A DNA stretch of 6,935 nucleotides from contig CAMYNZ010000201.1 of the NCBI GenBank assembly GCA_947259865.1, positions 1 to 6,935 of the forward strand, given 5' to 3'. The position numbers and the translations under genes were made by a program. Numbering within the stretch: position 1 is the stretch's first letter; the number at the start of each line of letters is the position of its first letter. This DNA is from an uncultured Desulfobacterales bacterium (GTDB lineage Bacteria; Desulfobacterota; Desulfobacteria; Desulfobacterales; G020354645). Shown here piece by piece: positions 5,084-6,935 of this stretch. The notes below the pieces were generated by a model, which worked only from the letters and a program-made list of their open reading frames with translations, searched no databases and was not told the origin of the DNA.

Positions 5084-5119
5084 TAGGCGGCCTCTTTTAG
5101 GGTCAAAATCTGATTTCTA
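5084..5119. repeat. 36-bp imperfect direct repeat, copy overlapping the hisF 3' end
   Basis: This is the partner of the copy at 3571-3606 (29/36 identical, same orientation). It spans the last five codons and the stop of hisHF (17 bases) plus 19 bases beyond it. Integrative elements often recombine at gene 3' ends and recreate the end of the gene, leaving direct repeats of this size. No integrase is present between the copies, so this is at most a relic. Confidence 0.55.
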
Positions 5120-6674
5120 TTTTATCCTTCAGATAATTTTTCACATCGGCGATGGGGACTTCCTTGCGGTGGAAAATACCGGCGGCCAGGGCCGCTTCGG
5201 CTTCGGTTTGGGTAAAGACCTCATAAAAATGCGCCACACCACCGGCACCGCTGGAGGCTATCACGGGGATTGAAACGGCAGATTTGACCGCATTGATCAG
5301 CTCGATGTCATAACCCAGGTTGGTGCCGTCTCTGTCGATACAATTCAACAGGATTTCTCCGGCTCCCAACTTTTCACAGACCTGGGCCAGAGTTATTGCG
5401 TCCAGGTCCCTGCCTTGACGGCCACCCTGAATGGTGCACTGGTACCAGCAATAGCGTTCACCATCGGGGCCCGGGAAAGCAGTTTCGATTACCTGATGCG
5501 TGACCGCATTCGCTGATTTTAGGTAAGCCCTGCGGGGATCAACAGAGATAACCACTGCCTGGTTGCCGTATACGCGGGATATCTCTTCTATGGAGCTGCG
5601 ACCGGTTTTGCGGCCGGTTTTAAGATATTCTTCAACGGCCATGACGGCGTCACTGCCGATGGATATCTTGTCTGCCCCGGACCTGAAATACTCGGTGGCA
5701 ACCTCCAGCGCCGTATATGGGCGGCCGTTACTATCGGTGTAATCTTTGATCCCTCCCCCGATGGTCAGCGGCACAAATACATTCTTAGAGGTTTGTCTCA
5801 AAACCTCGAGCATCGGCATGTCTTGCAGGGGAAAATCCCTGAATCCCGTGATATTGAGGAAGGTGATCTCATCGGCCCCCTCCATATAATAGCGTTTGGC
5901 CAGTTCCACCGGTTTGCCCAGGTTTCTGACAGTTCCGTTTTCCCTGACATCGTACTGGTCCCCTTTGGTGACCACCAGGTCGCCCTGATCGTTTGACCGA
6001 ACATCCAGGCAGGCAATGATACGCTTGGCCAGCTTGGTACTTCCTGTGACGTTAACCGGTCCGGCTTTTTCGGCACCGGTTTCCAGGAAATTCTTTAATA
6101 AGTGAATTCCGGCGCTGCCGCTTTTTTCCGGGTGGAACTGGGTGGCGGTAATGTTCTTTTTTTGAACGCTGCTGACAAATTCGCCGTCGTAATCGGTGGT
6201 GGTCAAAACAAGGCTATCATCTTCGGTAACCACATAGTATGAATGCACAAAATAAAATTTATCATTACCCCCCAGCCCGTTGAATATATACGATGGTTTT
6301 TTAATGTTCAGGCCATTCCATCCAATGTGGGGAACGGCCAGGTCGATATCAAATCTTTCCACTGCGCCCGGCAGTATGCCAAGCCCCCTAACTTCCGGTG
6401 CTTCCGTGCTGCCGTCGAACAAGGCCTGCAAACCCAGGCAGATTCCCAGATACGGTCGGTTGGCGTTGAGATAGGCTTTTAAAGGCGCCACATAATTTTT
6501 TTTGTTCAGAATCTGCATCATGTTGCCGAAAGCACCGACGCCGGGAAAAATGAGTTTCTGGGCCGACAGGATGTCTTCGCCCCGTTCGACAACTTTGACG
6601 GTTTCCCCCAGGCTCTCAATAGCATTTACAACACTCCTGACATTGCCAGCGCCGTAATCCAATAACGTTATCAT
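5103..6674 (-). CDS. hisHF: Bifunctional imidazole glycerol phosphate synthase, HisH-HisF fusion (HIS7-type)
   Basis: A 523-aa cytoplasmic enzyme of histidine synthesis. The glutaminase half makes ammonia, which the cyclase half uses to turn PRFAR into imidazole glycerol phosphate and AICAR. Residues 1 to about 200 are HisH: GAGN at 8-11, catalytic C79 in GICLG, and H181 and E183 in QFHPEKSG. After a short linker, HisF starts near 214 (LAKRIIACLDV) with acid D224. LTIGGGIKDY (303-312) and the phosphate-site loop IASSGAGG (472-479) follow, and the second acid is D447 in CIDRDG. The fusion, and segments such as NDQGDLVVTKGDQYDVRE, CWYQCTIQGGR and GAGEILLNCIDRDG, are typical of yeast and plant HIS7 rather than the usual separate bacterial HisF. 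At 523 aa it is slightly shorter than yeast HIS7 (about 550). GAGG (6691-6688) lies 13 bases before the ATG, a long spacing, but no better start exists. No other his gene is in the window. Confidence 0.95.
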   Translation of the reverse strand: MITLLDYGAGNVRSVVNAIESLGETVKVVERGEDILSAQKLIFPGVGAFGNMMQILNKKNYVAPLKAYLNANRPYLGICLGLQALFDGSTEAPEVRGLGILPGAVERFDIDLAVPHIGWNGLNIKKPSYIFNGLGGNDKFYFVHSYYVVTEDDSLVLTTTDYDGEFVSSVQKKNITATQFHPEKSGSAGIHLLKNFLETGAEKAGPVNVTGSTKLAKRIIACLDVRSNDQGDLVVTKGDQYDVRENGTVRNLGKPVELAKRYYMEGADEITFLNITGFRDFPLQDMPMLEVLRQTSKNVFVPLTIGGGIKDYTDSNGRPYTALEVATEYFRSGADKISIGSDAVMAVEEYLKTGRKTGRSSIEEISRVYGNQAVVISVDPRRAYLKSANAVTHQVIETAFPGPDGERYCWYQCTIQGGRQGRDLDAITLAQVCEKLGAGEILLNCIDRDGTNLGYDIELINAVKSAVSIPVIASSGAGGVAHFYEVFTQTEAEAALAAGIFHRKEVPIADVKNYLKDKIEIRF

Positions 6675-6709
6675 TTTTCAGGTTTTTCCTCTTTGTTCAA
6701 AATTAATCC

Positions 6710-6729
6710 GGTATGGCCGTTTCTATACC
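6710..6729. repeat. Small hairpin upstream of hisHF
   Basis: GGTATGG (6710-6716) pairs with CTATACC (6723-6729) with one G-T wobble around a 6-base loop. It lies 36 bases upstream of the hisHF ATG and has no T run, so it is not an evident terminator. It could be part of the leader or an operator. Confidence 0.35.
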
Positions 6730-6749
6730 CTAATTGAGCGGAAGTCGAG

Positions 6750-6830
6750 GGTACCCCAGATTCAAGGCGTCCAAGGGCGAAGTCGTAGTAAACTACTGCG
6801 AGCCCTTGGCAACGAGGAAGATGGGGTATC
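6750..6830. repeat. Long imperfect palindrome, probable interspersed repeat
   Basis: Three nested helices fold on each other. The outer stem is GGTACCCCA (6750-6758) with TGGGGTATC (6822-6830), containing one wobble. The middle stem is CCAAGGGC (6771-6778) with GCCCTTGG (6802-6809), perfect. The inner stem is TCGTAGTA (6783-6790) with TACTGCGA (6794-6801), with one wobble and a 3-base loop. The middle and inner stems stack with only a 4-base bulge (GAAG) on one side. This is far more order than ordinary spacer DNA and resembles the palindromic units dispersed in many bacterial genomes. No T run follows on either strand, so it is not a simple terminator. Confidence 0.7.
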
Positions 6831-6935
6831 ATCGGCTTTCCCGAAGGGTAAACAAATTGGAGTGGTTTTTTGGCAATTTATTTTTTTCCGATGCAAGCTT
6901 TGTAGACCACCTGCATATCGCTTCACAAAAGCATT
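6762..6935 (-). other. Frame open to the window edge, running through the palindrome
   Basis: From the right edge 57 codons stay open on the minus strand to a TGA at 6764-6762. The text includes NAFVKRYAGGLQSLHRKK and ends RLRPWTP, and the region ADDTPSSSLPRARSSLLRLR is coded by the palindrome. The serine/arginine/leucine-rich end is what repeat DNA gives when translated, so the last half is probably not a selected protein. It may be the 3' tail of an upstream gene whose end was overrun by a repeat, or no gene at all. Otherwise 6675-6935 shows no gene and no convincing hisHF promoter. Confidence 0.25.

Noticed and set aside
5793..6482. Open frames inside hisHF on either strand
   Set aside because: They overlap a fully conserved enzyme, lack ribosome sites and resemble no protein family.
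1..6935. tRNA, rRNA, transposase or integrase genes
   Set aside because: No cloverleaf, rRNA segment or transposase/integrase motif was seen on either strand.

Overview
The window looks like a chromosomal stretch of a Gram-negative bacterium, most plausibly a deltaproteobacterium / Desulfobacterota relative. That is inferred from protein flavour and mosaic base composition and is not proven. Four sizeable genes lie head to tail on the minus strand: hisHF, then a regulator with HTH, ATPase and STAS-like domains, then ilvD, then a fatty acid desaturase. At the left edge, on the plus strand, are the tail of a cold-shock protein gene and a small lysine-rich protein gene, so transcription converges at about 400-600.

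Left part (1-1880): the last 22 codons of a cold-shock protein end at a strong symmetric hairpin terminator, followed by a 52-aa basic protein. The membrane fatty acid desaturase (three histidine boxes) faces it. Two unrecognised short frames overlap its ends, one meeting its start codon in ATGA and one running over its stop codon. Its leader carries a perfect 8-base complement of its own ribosome binding site.

Middle part (1878-5100): ilvD is GC-rich, and its real start is an ATG placed by a GGAGG site. Upstream of it sits an AT-rich block carrying one gene whose product joins a winged HTH, a GHKL/RsbW-like ATPase and a DUF4325-type STAS-like domain. The block has three layers of structure. 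(1) The 11-bp motif TTATTGTCAAC (GTTGACAATAA on the coding strand) occurs in two triads, one at each end of the gene, with identical 11-bp and 23-bp start-to-start spacing. (2) The upstream triad is woven into a consensus promoter (TTGACA, 16 bp, TATAAT) that would start transcription at the A of the ATG, giving a leaderless mRNA. (3) An imperfect 36-bp direct repeat (29/36) occurs at the hisF 3' end and again just upstream of ilvD, bracketing the block like old attachment sites. Another copy of the 11-bp motif forms the likely -35 of the desaturase promoter, so the regulator, ilvD and the desaturase may share one operator type.

Right part (5103-6935): hisHF is a single-chain imidazole glycerol phosphate synthase whose HisF half resembles yeast/plant HIS7. 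Upstream is a long imperfect palindrome that looks like an interspersed repeat and lies inside a frame open to the window edge.

The best candidate for an undescribed system is the self-contained HTH-ATPase-STAS-like switch with its paired operator triads and leaderless promoter, possibly controlling its neighbours.
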